Shown here one piece after another: positions 25,039 to 35,974 of a stretch of 37,617 bases of DNA (position 1 is its first letter; the number at the start of each line of letters is the position of its first letter). The position numbers were made by a program, and so were the translations under genes. The stretch spans positions 1 to 37,617 of the forward strand of contig DVFM01000053.1 of assembly GCA_018713245.1 (NCBI GenBank). The letters are read 5' to 3'. The notes beneath the pieces are model-generated. The model saw only the letters and a program-made list of their open reading frames with translations. It searched no databases and was not told the DNA's origin. The stretch is from Candidatus Merdivicinus intestinavium (GTDB lineage: Bacteria; Bacillota; Clostridia; Oscillospirales; Ruminococcaceae).

Positions 25039-26331
25039 ATGGCATCTTTCAGCAGCATCCCCGCCCGTGAGCTGGCGGCATACAAAAAGGAACTGGACGC
25101 ACAATACGCGGCGGTCAAAGCGCAGGGACTGAAACTCGACATGTCCCGCGGCAAACCGTCCGCCGACCAGCTGGACCTCTCTCTGGGGATGATGGACTGC
25201 CTGACTTCCTCCGACCTGATGAAAACCTCCGCCGGCGACGATGTCCGCAACTATGGAATGCTGGAAGGCATCCCGGAGGCGCGGGAGCTTTTTGCCGGCC
25301 TGCTGGGCGTGCGCCCCTCCGAAGTGATTGTCGGGGGCAACTCCAGCCTCAACCTCATGTACGACTGCGTGGCGCGGGCCATGCAGTTTGGGACCGCCCC
25401 CAACGAAGCGCCCTGGAACCGCCAGGGCAAGCTGAAGTTCCTCTGCCCCGTCCCCGGCTACGACCGGCATTTCGGCATCACCGAGACGTTCGGCTTTGAG
25501 ATGATTAACATCCCCATGACGCCCACAGGCCCCGACATGGACATGGTGGAGAAGCTGGTTTCCTCCGACCCGTCGGTGAAGGGCATCTGGTGCGTCCCCA
25601 AATATTCCAACCCCGACGGCATCACCTACTCGGATGAAACCGTCCGCCGCTTTGCCGCCCTCAAGCCCGCCGCGCGGGATTTCCGCATCTTCTGGGACAA
25701 CGCCTACTGCATCCACGACATTACAGATACGCCGGACACCCTCCTCAATATCATGGACGAATGCAGAAAGCAGGGCACCGAGGATATGCTCTATCTTTTC
25801 GTCTCCACCTCGAAGATTTCCTTCAGCGGCGCCGGCGTCGCGGCCATGGCCATGAGCGAGCGGAATCTCGCCTGGGCGAAGAAATTCCTCTCCATGCAGA
25901 TTATCAGCTACGACAAGGTAAACCAGCTCCGCCACGTCCGCTTCTTTAAGGACCTGGACGGCTTCAAGGCGCAGATGGAGAAGCACCGCGCCCTCATCAA
26001 GCCCCGCTTTGAGCTGGTGCTCGGCATGCTGGAAAAGGAGCTGGGCGGCCTCGGCATCGCGGAATGGACCCGGCCCAACGGCGGCTACTTCTTCTCGCTG
26101 AACGTCATGCCCGGCTGCGCGAAGCGGGTGGTGGCGCTCTGCAAGGAGGCCGGCGTCACCCTCACCGGCGCGGGCGCATCCTTCCCCTACGGGTACGACC
26201 CGGCGGACAGCAATATCCGCATCGCCCCCACCTACCCCTCTCTGGAGGACCTGAAGAAGGCGTCGGAGGTCCTCTGCCTCAGCGTCAAGCTGGCGGCGGC
26301 GGAAAAACTCCTGGCCGAACAGGCGGCGTAA
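25039..26331 (+). CDS. Aspartate aminotransferase, type Ic-like (PLP-dependent)
   Basis: The 430-residue enzyme starts at ATG 25039 after TTGGAGGG; an upstream in-frame extension is rejected because it runs through the promoter. It matches the MocR-like aminotransferase group (aspartate aminotransferase type Ic): MSRGKPSADQLDLSLGMMD, NYGMLEGIPEARELFAGLLG, VGGNSSLNLMYD, a GIWCVPKYSNPDGITYSDE block, and the PLP lysine Lys259 in STSKISFSGAG. It transfers amino groups between aspartate and 2-oxoglutarate in the cytoplasm. It has no DNA-binding domain despite the MocR name. It is transcribed alone and ends at a terminator at 26350. Confidence 0.92.
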   Translation: MASFSSIPARELAAYKKELDAQYAAVKAQGLKLDMSRGKPSADQLDLSLGMMDCLTSSDLMKTSAGDDVRNYGMLEGIPEARELFAGLLGVRPSEVIVGGNSSLNLMYDCVARAMQFGTAPNEAPWNRQGKLKFLCPVPGYDRHFGITETFGFEMINIPMTPTGPDMDMVEKLVSSDPSVKGIWCVPKYSNPDGITYSDETVRRFAALKPAARDFRIFWDNAYCIHDITDTPDTLLNIMDECRKQGTEDMLYLFVSTSKISFSGAGVAAMAMSERNLAWAKKFLSMQIISYDKVNQLRHVRFFKDLDGFKAQMEKHRALIKPRFELVLGMLEKELGGLGIAEWTRPNGGYFFSLNVMPGCAKRVVALCKEAGVTLTGAGASFPYGYDPADSNIRIAPTYPSLEDLKKASEVLCLSVKLAAAEKLLAEQAA

Positions 26332-26349
26332 TGACCAATCAGAACAGAC

Positions 26350-26387
26350 GGAAAGCAGCTCTTTCGGGAGCTGCTTCCTTTTTTATT
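26350..26387 (+). terminator. Terminator of the aminotransferase gene
   Basis: AAGCAGCTC/GAGCTGCTT with a short TTTCGG loop, followed by CCTTTTTTATT. Confidence 0.92.
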
Positions 26388-26469
26388 AAGGATAGAAGTC
26401 CCTAAAAATCGCCCGCGGTTTGTTCATAATACACATCATAATTATTGATTATTTATTTACAAATGCCTA

Positions 26470-26529
26470 TTGACAAGGCGGTTTGGCTGTGCTAAAGTAT
26501 AATTAGCACTCAGATATCGAGAGTGCTAA
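26470..26529 (+). promoter_or_regulatory. clpB promoter with CIRCE element
   Basis: TTAGCACTC (26503-26511), 9-bp spacer, GAGTGCTAA (26521-26529) is a perfect CIRCE, the HrcA operator. TTGACA lies at 26470-26475. TATAAT at 26498-26503 is 22 bp away, too far; TAAAGT at 26493-26498 gives 17 bp, so which -10 is used is open. Either start site falls at or inside CIRCE, so HrcA would repress it. Confidence 0.93.
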
Positions 26530-26571
26530 TTCGAGATAAATCCATCGTACCGCCATTAGGAGGGATCCCAT

Positions 26572-29187
26572 ATGAACGCACAAAAATGCACCCAAAAATC
26601 GCTGGAGGCCATCAAGGAGGCCCAGAGCCTGGCCATTGAATACCAGAACATGCAGGTTGACACGCCGCATCTGGCGTATGCCCTGCTGAACCAGCCCGAC
26701 GGCCTGATCCCCCAGCTGCTTACCAAAATGAACATTGACCCGGCGGCGCTCAGCCAGTCGCTGCGCGCCGTCATCGAGCGGCTTCCGAAAGTCACCGGTC
26801 CCGGCCGGGAGCCGGACAAGATTTATGTTTCCCAGGAAGCGGACAAAATCCTCAACGCCGCCGAAAAGAAGGCGGAGCAGATGCAGGACGAGTACATTTC
26901 GGTGGAACACATCTTCTTAGCCATCCTGGACCACGCTTCCGGCGAGACCGCCCGGGCCCTGAAAGCCTTCAATCTGGACAAAAACGCCTTTCTGCAGGTC
27001 CTGCAAAGCGTGCGGGGCAACACCCGCGTCACCTCCGATTCCCCGGAATCCACCTACGACGTGCTGAAAAAATACGGCCACGACCTGGTGGAGGAGGCCC
27101 GCCAGAACAAGCTGGACCCGGTCATCGGCCGTGACAGCGAAATCCGAAACGTCATCCGGATTCTGTCCCGGAAAACCAAGAACAACCCCTGCCTCATCGG
27201 CGAGCCCGGCGTCGGCAAGACCGCCATCGCCGAAGGGCTGGCCCAGCGGATTGTCCGCGGGGACGTGCCGGATTCCCTGAAGGACCGCATCATCTTTTCC
27301 CTGGATATGGGCGCGCTCATCGCGGGCGCGAAGTTCCGGGGCGAGTTTGAGGAGCGCCTGAAGGCCGTCCTCGCCGAGGTCAAAAAGAGCGAAGGCCGCA
27401 TCATCCTCTTTATCGACGAGCTGCACACCATTGTGGGCGCGGGCAAAACCGAAGGTTCCATGGACGCCGGCAACCTGTTAAAGCCGCTGCTGGCCCGGGG
27501 CGAGCTCCACTGCATCGGCGCCACCACCCTGGACGAGTACCGCCAGTATATCGAAAAGGACGCCGCCCTGGAGCGCCGGTTCCAGCCGGTCATGGTGGAT
27601 GAGCCCACCGTCGAAGATACCATCACCATCCTCCGCGGCCTGAAGGAGCGCTACGAGGTGTTCCACGGCGTCAAAATCACCGACAACGCCCTGATTGCCG
27701 CCGCAACCCTTTCCAACCGGTATATTACCGACCGGTTTTTACCCGATAAGGCCATCGACCTGGTGGACGAAGCCTGCGCCATGATCCGCACCGAAATCGA
27801 CTCCATGCCCGCCGAGCTGGACGACATCTCCCGCCGGATTATCCAGCTGGAAATCGAGGAGGCCGCCCTGAAAAAGGAGACGGACCAGCTCTCCCGGGAG
27901 CATCTGGCCGAAATTCAGAAGGAACTGGCCGAGGAACGGGACACCTTCAAGCAGATGAAGGCCAAATGGGAAAGCGAAAAGAACGCCATCTCCAAGGTCC
28001 AGAAGCTCCGGGAGGAAATCGAGCAGGTGGGCGCTCAAATCGAGAAAGCCCAGCGGGAATACGACCTCAACAAGGCTGCCGAACTCAAATACGGCAGGCT
28101 CCCCGCCCTGCAGAAGCAGCTTTCCGAGGAGGAAGCCCTGGCGGAAGAAAGCAAGAAGCATTCCTCGCTGCTGCGGGATAAGGTCACCGACGAGGAAATC
28201 GCCCGCATTGTGGAGCGCTGGACCGGCATCCCGGTTTCCCGCCTGATGGAGGGCGAACGGGAGAAGCTGCTCCACCTGGACGAGGTGCTCCACAAACGGG
28301 TCATCGGCCAGGATGAAGCGGTGGAAAAGGTCACCGAAGCCATCATCCGCTCCCGCGCCGGCATCGCCAACCCCAACCGGCCCATCGGTTCCTTCCTCTT
28401 CCTGGGGCCCACCGGCGTGGGCAAGACCGAACTGGCCAAAGCCCTGGCGGAAACCCTGTTTGACGACGAGAAGAACATGGTCCGCATCGACATGAGCGAG
28501 TACATGGAGAAATTCTCGGTGTCCCGCCTCATCGGAGCGCCTCCCGGATATGTGGGCTATGAGGAAGGCGGCCAGCTCACCGAGGCCGTCCGCCGCAAAC
28601 CCTATTCGGTCATCCTTTTCGACGAGGTGGAGAAAGCCCACCCGGATGTATTCAATATCCTGCTGCAGGTGCTGGACGATGGCCGCATCACCGACTCCCA
28701 GGGCCGGACGGTGGACTTTAAGAACACCATCATCATCCTCACCAGCAACCTGGGCTCCCAGTTCCTGCTGGACGGCATCGACGCCAGGGGCGAAATCACC
28801 GAAGACGCCCGCAAGCAGGTGGAGGAGCTGCTTAAACGCTCCTTCCGCCCGGAATTCCTGAACCGCCTGGACGAAATTGTATTCTACAAACCGTTGACAA
28901 GAGAGGATATTTTCCACATTGTTGACCTCCAGATGGACGACCTGCGGAAGCGCCTGGCGGAGCAGCAGCTGAATGTAACCCTCACCGACGCCGCGAAGAA
29001 CTACATTGTGGACGAGGGCTACGATCCCATCTACGGCGCGCGCCCGCTGAAGAGGTTCCTCCAGCGGAAGGTGGAAACCCTTATCGGCCGCATGATTATC
29101 GCCGACCAGGTGCGGGCCAACTCCACTCTGGTGGTGGATTACGACGGGGAAAAGCTCGTTGTCACCGACCAGATTTCCTCCAACTGA
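26572..29187 (+). CDS. clpB: ATP-dependent disaggregase ClpB
   Basis: The 871-residue protein shows the complete ClpB layout: N-domain repeats (1-145), AAA+ 1 with [33 protein letters not shown] and the ERRFQPV arginine finger, a coiled-coil M-domain (about 405-530) that distinguishes ClpB from ClpA/C, AAA+ 2 with [14 protein letters not shown] and [14 protein letters not shown], and a C-terminal small domain with [14 protein letters not shown]. It extracts proteins from aggregates with DnaK/DnaJ in the cytoplasm. There is no ClpP-binding loop need. The start ATG follows TAGGAGGG. The CIRCE site puts it under HrcA heat-shock control. It stands alone and ends at a terminator at 29203. Confidence 0.98.
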   Translation: MNAQKCTQKSLEAIKEAQSLAIEYQNMQVDTPHLAYALLNQPDGLIPQLLTKMNIDPAALSQSLRAVIERLPKVTGPGREPDKIYVSQEADKILNAAEKKAEQMQDEYISVEHIFLAILDHASGETARALKAFNLDKNAFLQVLQSVRGNTRVTSDSPESTYDVLKKYGHDLVEEARQNKLDPVIGRDSEIRNVIRILSRKTKNNPCLIGEPGVGKTAIAEGLAQRIVRGDVPDSLKDRIIFSLDMGALIAGAKFRGEFEERLKAVLAEVKKSEGRIILFIDELHTIVGAGKTEGSMDAGNLLKPLLARGELHCIGATTLDEYRQYIEKDAALERRFQPVMVDEPTVEDTITILRGLKERYEVFHGVKITDNALIAAATLSNRYITDRFLPDKAIDLVDEACAMIRTEIDSMPAELDDISRRIIQLEIEEAALKKETDQLSREHLAEIQKELAEERDTFKQMKAKWESEKNAISKVQKLREEIEQVGAQIEKAQREYDLNKAAELKYGRLPALQKQLSEEEALAEESKKHSSLLRDKVTDEEIARIVERWTGIPVSRLMEGEREKLLHLDEVLHKRVIGQDEAVEKVTEAIIRSRAGIANPNRPIGSFLFLGPTGVGKTELAKALAETLFDDEKNMVRIDMSEYMEKFSVSRLIGAPPGYVGYEEGGQLTEAVRRKPYSVILFDEVEKAHPDVFNILLQVLDDGRITDSQGRTVDFKNTIIILTSNLGSQFLLDGIDARGEITEDARKQVEELLKRSFRPEFLNRLDEIVFYKPLTREDIFHIVDLQMDDLRKRLAEQQLNVTLTDAAKNYIVDEGYDPIYGARPLKRFLQRKVETLIGRMIIADQVRANSTLVVDYDGEKLVVTDQISSN

Positions 29188-29202
29188 ATAAAAGGCCGAA
29201 CG

Positions 29203-29239
29203 AAACCCCGGACGCTGGATTGACAGCGCCCGGGGTTTT
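29203..29239 (+). terminator. Terminator of clpB
   Basis: CCCCGG-A-CGCTG and CAGCG-C-CCGGGG with a GATTGA loop, then TTTTCC. It ends 8 bp before the stop codon of the convergent MarR gene and may serve both. Confidence 0.9.
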
Positions 29240-29247
29240 CCGCGCTT

Positions 29248-29739
29248 TTACGCCTCCGGTTCCGTATAGGGCAGCTTCGGCAGGACCCGCAGGAGAATTT
29301 CCACTGCTTTCATAAATTCCTCCCGTTCGCCCTCCTCAATCTGCTCCAGGAATTTGCGGAAATAACCCGCGTTCTGGTCCAGGAACTGATCGATGTAGCT
29401 GGACGCCTTTTCCGTCAGGCGGATGCGGATCACCCGCCGGTCGGAGGGGTCGTAGACCCGTTCCACGAATCCCGGCTCCACCAGCCGGTTCACCATCTTG
29501 GTCATCTGCTGCTTGGGCATGCGGGCGAACTGCGCCAGCTCCGACATGGTAATCGGCTTTCCCACACAGCGGAGAATCTGGATGCAGTAGTACATTTCCA
29601 GGCTGACCCCTTCGTCCAGCAGCTCCTTAAACGGCTTGGCCAGCCGGTAATTCCACCAGGGCAGGACCCCCAGCAGCACTTCCTCCATCCGCCGGATTTC
29701 TGTTTGATCGTCCATGTATGAAAACCTCCTGAAATTCAC
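29248..29739 (-). CDS. MarR family transcriptional regulator
   Basis: The 163-residue protein carries a winged helix at about residues 50-125: ITMSELAQFARMPKQQMTKM (helix-turn-helix), then VNRLVEPGFVERVYDPSDRR and the RLTEKA wing. This is the DPSDRR pattern diagnostic of MarR. MarR dimers bind short dyads and are released by small molecules or oxidation. The ATG follows CAGGAGG. The gene is divergent from the HEAT-repeat gene, and two dyads lie in the shared intergenic region, so it probably represses both genes. The signal is unknown. Confidence 0.93.
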   Translation of the reverse strand: MNFRRFSYMDDQTEIRRMEEVLLGVLPWWNYRLAKPFKELLDEGVSLEMYYCIQILRCVGKPITMSELAQFARMPKQQMTKMVNRLVEPGFVERVYDPSDRRVIRIRLTEKASSYIDQFLDQNAGYFRKFLEQIEEGEREEFMKAVEILLRVLPKLPYTEPEA

Positions 29740-29749
29740 AATTTTTCTC

Positions 29750-29807
29750 TTGACAAAAATAGTATAACCGTACTATACTGAGAATAGTAGCAATTGAATG
29801 ACTATTC
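29750..29807. promoter_or_regulatory. Divergent promoter region with two MarR-type dyads
   Basis: A plus-strand promoter, TTGACA (29750-29755), 18 bp, TATACT (29774-29779), faces the HEAT gene. Dyad 1, ATAGTA-6-TACTAT (29759-29776), lies between the boxes; dyad 2, GAATAGT-12-ACTATTC (29782-29807), covers the start site. Both share the half-site (A)ATAGT, as expected for one dimeric regulator. Confidence 0.72.
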
Positions 29808-29905
29808 TTAAAATATTACGGTAAATTTTATTTGATGGTTATTCTTTATCTACTGATATTATAGCATGTTTCACATGAAAATTCAAGAAAAGAGGTCGGC
29901 TTTGT

Positions 29906-30232
29906 ATGAGCAAGTTGAACAAGGTTGAAAAGTGCATCGAAAAAGGGAAAGACGAAGAACTGGTCAAACTGGCGCAGGACAAGGACCTGGAGGTCCGCCT
30001 GGCGGCCATCGCCGGCCTTGGAAAAATGTCCGGAAAGGACAGCGCCAGCAACGCGCTCATTTCCATGATGACCGATGCGGAGCCGAAAGTCCGGGCTGCC
30101 TGCGCCGCGGCCATGGGCGAGCTGAGGGACGACCGCGCCGATACCCATCTGCGCTACCATCTGGAGCGGGAGAAGGACCCGCAGGTAATCGAGGCGATGG
30201 AGCAGGCGCTTTCGGCCCTGCATCACCGGTAA
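29906..30232 (+). CDS. Small HEAT-repeat protein
   Basis: The 108-residue soluble protein is made of about three HEAT-like helical pairs: LVKLAQDKDLEVRLAAIAGL (residues 20-39), LISMMTDAEPKVRAACAAAM (52-71) and a third around DPQVIEAMEQALSAL (91-105). Such repeats form protein-binding solenoids; short ones occur as scaffold or phycobilin-lyase-like adaptors, but no enzyme is implied. The start ATG follows AAAGAGG at 10 bp. The long leader (about 120 nt from the predicted promoter) and the divergent MarR gene suggest it is the MarR target. Its partner is unknown. Confidence 0.82.
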   Translation: MSKLNKVEKCIEKGKDEELVKLAQDKDLEVRLAAIAGLGKMSGKDSASNALISMMTDAEPKVRAACAAAMGELRDDRADTHLRYHLEREKDPQVIEAMEQALSALHHR

Positions 30233-30264
30233 TCCGCAAAAAGCCCGCCGTCCGCCGGTTCCCC

Positions 30265-30293
30265 TTGTATTCTCCCCCAAAATGGTGTATAAT
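30265..30293 (+). promoter_or_regulatory. Promoter of the HMA protein gene
   Basis: TTGTAT (30265-30270), 17 bp, TATAAT (30288-30293); the start codon is at 30327. Confidence 0.8.
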
Positions 30294-30326
30294 AAGGGAA
30301 ATGAACGCGGAAAGGATGGATCAGCG

Positions 30327-30542
30327 ATGTTCGGTCTTGGAAAAGAAGAAACCCTCACCCTCCATGTGGAAGGGATGATGTGCGCTCACTGTGCCAAACG
30401 GGTGTCGGACGGCCTGAAAAAGGAGCCCGGCGTTTCGGACGCGGTGGTTTCCCTGGAAGAAAAAAGCGTCACCGTCACCGGCAAAAAGCTGGACGAGGCG
30501 CATCTGAAATCCGTAATCAACGCTTTGGGCTATCAGGCGTAA
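30327..30542 (+). CDS. Heavy-metal-associated (CopZ-like) protein
   Basis: I choose ATG 30327, after GAAAGGATGG and downstream of a TATAAT promoter, giving 71 residues. The protein is a single HMA domain: VEGMMCAHCAKRV carries the metal-binding Cys19 and Cys22, and the ferredoxin-like fold continues to LKSVINALGYQA. Such proteins carry Cu(I) to P-type ATPases or repressors. The extra N-terminal FGLGKEE is common in clostridial members. No copper ATPase or CsoR is adjacent, so the partner is elsewhere. It is convergent with the AraC gene, and a shared terminator lies between them. Confidence 0.9.
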   Translation: MFGLGKEETLTLHVEGMMCAHCAKRVSDGLKKEPGVSDAVVSLEEKSVTVTGKKLDEAHLKSVINALGYQA

Positions 30543-30552
30543 CATGGGCCCC

Positions 30553-30588
30553 AAAACGCGGCATTGCTTCGGGCAGTGCCGCGTTTTT
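30553..30588. terminator. Bidirectional terminator between the HMA and AraC genes
   Basis: AAAACGCGGCA-T-TGC and GCA-G-TGCCGCGTTTTT form a stem with a TTCGG loop. A-run and T-run on either side allow it to work in both directions between convergent genes. Confidence 0.9.
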
Positions 30589-30604
30589 CTGTCCGGAAGC
30601 CCCG

Positions 30605-31435
30605 TCAGCGCTTTCGGTAGGCGGTGGGGGAAGTCCCGGTATATTTGCGGAAAATCCGGCTGAAATAGAGGGCGTTTTCGTAGCCGCAAAAGGCGGCGAT
30701 TTCCCCGATGTTTAAGGAGGACGAGGAAAGCAGCTCCTTGGCCTCGGTCAGCCTGAGATCGGTCAGGTAGCGCTGGGGCGTGACCCCGGTGCGGGCCCGG
30801 AAGGACCGGATAAACCAGGATTTGCTCATGTTGCAGGCCCGGGCGCAGTCCTCCACCCGGATGTTCTCCTTAAAATCCCGGTGAAAGCGGGCGATCATCT
30901 CCTCAATGGCGCCGTCCGCCGGGGTGCCGGGCCGGGCGGCGTTCTGCCGCCCCATCAGCGCCAGCAGCTCCATGCCGCAGCCGCCGCAGAGAACCGAAAA
31001 GCCGGGGCGTTTCATTTGCAGTTCCCGGATCATCCGGTCGAACAGGGAGAGGTATTCCCCCCGGATCCCGGCCCGGATAAACTGGCCGCCGAGGCCGGCG
31101 TCCTCCAGCAGCTGTCCCGCGCCGCGCCCGGTAAAATGCATCCAGTATGCCTCCGGGCTGTTCTCCAGGCGGTAGCGGTACCACTGGGGCTCCCCGGGGC
31201 GGAACAGGACGCCTTCCCCCTCCGAAATCAGCCGTTCTTCCTCCCCGGTCCGGACCTCCAGCGACCCCTGCGCCACATACAGAATCTGGTAGTCCTGCCG
31301 CCCCTCCGGACGGACCGTCTCAAAAACCGGCCGCTTCACCAGCCGGTAATGCCCGGCGCTGGTCACCAGGAAATCCGTGTCCTCCCGGCAGATGTCCTCG
31401 TCATATCCGCCCAAATATCCCGTCAGCTGGAACAT
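30605..31435 (-). CDS. AraC family transcriptional regulator
   Basis: With ATG 31435 (GGAGGTGA five bases upstream) the protein has 276 residues. Residues 25-110 are a cupin-type sensor (YQILYVAQGSLEVRTGEEER, EGVLFRPGEPQWYRYRL). The C-terminal 100 residues carry two helix-turn-helix units: RVEDCARACNMSKSWFIRSF and LNIGEIAAFCGYENALYFSR, then the usual FRKYTGTSPTAYRKR end. It is divergent from the GH2 beta-galactosidase gene, whose promoter has a good -10 but no good -35, so it is most likely that gene's activator, sensing a galactoside or related sugar. Other targets are possible. Confidence 0.92.
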   Translation of the reverse strand: MFQLTGYLGGYDEDICREDTDFLVTSAGHYRLVKRPVFETVRPEGRQDYQILYVAQGSLEVRTGEEERLISEGEGVLFRPGEPQWYRYRLENSPEAYWMHFTGRGAGQLLEDAGLGGQFIRAGIRGEYLSLFDRMIRELQMKRPGFSVLCGGCGMELLALMGRQNAARPGTPADGAIEEMIARFHRDFKENIRVEDCARACNMSKSWFIRSFRARTGVTPQRYLTDLRLTEAKELLSSSSLNIGEIAAFCGYENALYFSRIFRKYTGTSPTAYRKR

Positions 31436-31456
31436 TCCGTCACCTCCGTTTCTTCC

Positions 31457-31557
31457 AGTATAGCGCATTTCCCCACTTTTGTCCATCCCGCCGTCTCCTT
31501 TTGTGCATATTTTCTCTCATCTTCTCTATGGAAAAAGAAGAATGGCCGCGTTATAAT
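31457..31557. promoter_or_regulatory. Divergent promoters of AraC and GH2 genes
   Basis: Minus strand: TGGACA (31485-31480), 17 bp, TATACT (31462-31457), a self-sufficient promoter for AraC. Plus strand: TATAAT at 31552-31557 with no acceptable -35 at 16-18 bp, so the GH2 gene probably needs an activator. Confidence 0.7.
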
Positions 31558-31594
31558 GAAAGTGTAAAGCCGCCCTTTGCGGCAAATGAAATGA

Positions 31595-34612
<3,018 letters not shown>

Positions 34613-34641
34613 CCGGCGCCGGACGCGGCTGATAGTTATCT

Positions 34642-34688
34642 AAAAAAGGAAGGACAGCGTTTCTTCGGAGACGCTGTCCTTCCTTTTT
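34642..34688. terminator. Strong bidirectional terminator after the GH2 gene
   Basis: A 20-bp perfect stem (AAAAAGGAAGGACAGCGT and its complement ACGCTGTCCTTCCTTTTT, with inner TC/GA pairs) closes on a TTCGG loop. The A- and T-runs on both sides let it also end the convergent small acidic-protein gene. Confidence 0.95.
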
Positions 34689-34721
34689 GATTTTCGGCGG
34701 CGCGGGAATCGGGCGCGGCCT

Positions 34722-35093
34722 TTATTCGTGCTGTTCGGGGGCGGCGTTTTCGTTCTTCATGGCCATCTGGCCGGCTTTCCATCCCCACTCGAACATCTTC
34801 ACCCCAACGTATTCCGCAAGCCGCATCAGGGGCCACGTGGAAAGCTCCATCAGTTCTTCGGCTTCCCGGTACAAGATTGGCGGTTCCTCGCCGGCGCAGA
34901 TGCGGATGATACGGGAATTGTTCTCCATGACTTCGTCATAGCGCTTGCTGCAATAGCCGTCGTCGTCCTTGAAAAAGCTCTCCACAAAGGGATAGCCCGG
35001 CATGGTCGGTTGGTCCGGTTCATACTCGTCCATGGCAAAGTCGGCTGCCAGCACTGCCAACGGAAGGTCGGTGTATTCTTCATATTCGCGCAT
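34722..35093 (-). CDS. Small acidic hypothetical protein paired with XRE
   Basis: The 123-residue protein (MREYEEYTDLPLAVLAADFA start) is acidic, soluble and helical, with no signal peptide or membrane segment. I do not recognise a family. The mid-section VESFFKDDDGYCSKRYDEVM and the end YVGVKMFEWGWKAGQMAMK are its most distinctive parts. The leader TGAGACAAAAGGAGG is the same as that of the divergent XRE gene, arranged as a 15-bp inverted repeat, so the two are probably co-regulated. It could be a regulator-associated effector or the partner of a toxin-antitoxin-like pair, but nothing here demonstrates toxicity. Confidence 0.75.
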   Translation of the reverse strand: MREYEEYTDLPLAVLAADFAMDEYEPDQPTMPGYPFVESFFKDDDGYCSKRYDEVMENNSRIIRICAGEEPPILYREAEELMELSTWPLMRLAEYVGVKMFEWGWKAGQMAMKNENAAPEQHE

Positions 35094-35099
35094 AAAAAT

Positions 35100-35188
35100 C
35101 CTCCTTTTGTCTCACTTTTACAACCGATTATAGCACAAAGATTGAATAAAATCAATACATATGGTGCAATTTATGAGACAAAAGGAGG
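35100..35188. promoter_or_regulatory. Mirrored leaders: 15-bp inverted repeat between divergent genes
   Basis: CCTCCTTTTGTCTCA (35100-35114) and TGAGACAAAAGGAGG (35174-35188) are perfect complements, and each contains the ribosome binding site of its gene. A minus-strand promoter, TTGATT (35155-35150), 17 bp, TATAAT (35132-35127), lies between. A clear plus-strand promoter is not seen. Confidence 0.8.
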
Positions 35189-35193
35189 GTTTT

Positions 35194-35463
35194 ATGCCAA
35201 AACCACGCAGCAACACCGGCGACAAGAATTTAATTGCTGAACGTTTGATTGAATTACGAAGAAAACATCACCTTTCACAAAGGGACTTGGCATCAAAACT
35301 GCAATTGTTGGGATTGGATATGGACAAAAATGTAATCACGAGAATTGAAACTAAAAAGCGATATGTAACGGATATAGAATTGCAGGCTCTCGCAAAGATT
35401 TTCAAGGTGTCCTACGACTATCTTATTGATGGAAAGACCGATGAGACGGACAACGTAAAATAA
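35194..35463 (+). CDS. XRE family helix-turn-helix regulator
   Basis: ATG 35194 after AAAGGAGGG gives 89 residues. Residues 12-72 form a Cro/CI-type HTH: LIAERLIELRRKHHLSQRDL, ASKLQLLGLDMDKNVITRIE and the conserved ELQALAKIFKVSYDYLIDG end. It resembles small phage-type or toxin-antitoxin repressors with no effector domain. The gene is clearly more AT-rich than its neighbours, suggesting acquisition. It is divergent from the small acidic protein gene, and the 15-bp inverted repeat in their leaders is the probable operator. The repeat-rich interval to the sulfatase starts right after it. Confidence 0.88.
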   Translation: MPKPRSNTGDKNLIAERLIELRRKHHLSQRDLASKLQLLGLDMDKNVITRIETKKRYVTDIELQALAKIFKVSYDYLIDGKTDETDNVK

Positions 35464-35467
35464 TAAA

Positions 35468-35486
35468 AAGGGGCGCCGGCCCCCTT
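35468..35486 (+). terminator. GC hairpin after XRE
   Basis: AAGGGG and CCCCTT close a GC-rich loop (CGCCGGC) 4 bp after the stop codon; no T-run, so weak. Confidence 0.45.
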
Positions 35487-35606
35487 AGCGTGTTGAAAAA
35501 GAGAATATGGTCTGCCAAAATCCACAATGGCGCGTGATTTGCTGACGCAAATAAGCCGTGGAGAAAACCTGAAAGGATTTAAAATTTGATTTTGCTTTGC
35601 AAAATC
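35484..35606 (+). repeat. Dispersed intergenic element, copy B
   Basis: Starts CTTAGCGTGTTGAAAAAGAG, then GGTCTGCCAAAA and the core TTTGCTGACGCAAATAAGCC (35538-35557) with GTGGAGAAAA. About 25 nt later comes the hairpin GATTTTGC-TTT-GCAAAATC (35588-35606). Copy C has the same layout; copy A shares the first two parts. Confidence 0.8.
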
Positions 35607-35857
35607 AGAATCGTGTCGTCAAGCGAACTTGACGACGGACATCCGCGGGCGGTCTGCGGACCGCCTTTTTTCTTTTTGTTTGCGGCCGGGCCGCAAAGGG
35701 ATGGGATTTCGCGCTCTGCGGAGCGCGACCAAAGGCGCCGCCTTTGGAAACTGCAAGCTTTTGAAAAAGCTTGACCAAAACTTTTCTTTTAGGCAAATTT
35801 TCTTTCCAAAGAGTTTTTTTGACAAGCTGAGGGGCGGTCCGCAGACCGCCCCCCCTC
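35588..35857. repeat. Chain of seven palindromes between XRE and sulfatase genes
   Basis: Successive dyads: GTCGTCAAG/CTTGACGAC (35615-35636), GGCGGTC/GACCGCC (35648-35665, followed by TTTTTTC), TTTGCGGCC/GGCCGCAAA (35679-35697 region), CGCGCTC/GAGCGCG (35710-35727), CCAAAGGCG/CGCCTTTGG (35729-35747), AAGCTTTT/AAAAGCTT (35754-35774) and GGGGCGGTC/GACCGCCCC (35831-35852), plus the hairpin at 35588. The first GGCGGTC and the last GGGGCGGTC hairpins are also complementary to each other, framing about 205 bp. The 439 bp between XRE and the sulfatase hold no credible gene. Confidence 0.7.
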
Positions 35858-35974
35858 GTTTATCCAAACAATCATTCGATCAAAAGCGCTCAGGAGCCGC
35901 TGCTATCCCTTCCTGCGGGTGGCTTCCTCCATGGGCAGGCCGGTGGAGTAGTCCAGCTGGCGCTCCTCATAAAC
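35838..35974. repeat. Inverted long-range duplicate of sulfatase tail, copy 2
   Basis: The reverse complement of this interval (last 24 codons of the intact sulfatase plus its 3' segment) matches 756-890. A GC hairpin (GGGGCGGTCTGCGGACCGCC on the minus strand at its edge) ends it, as in copy 1. Confidence 0.85.
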
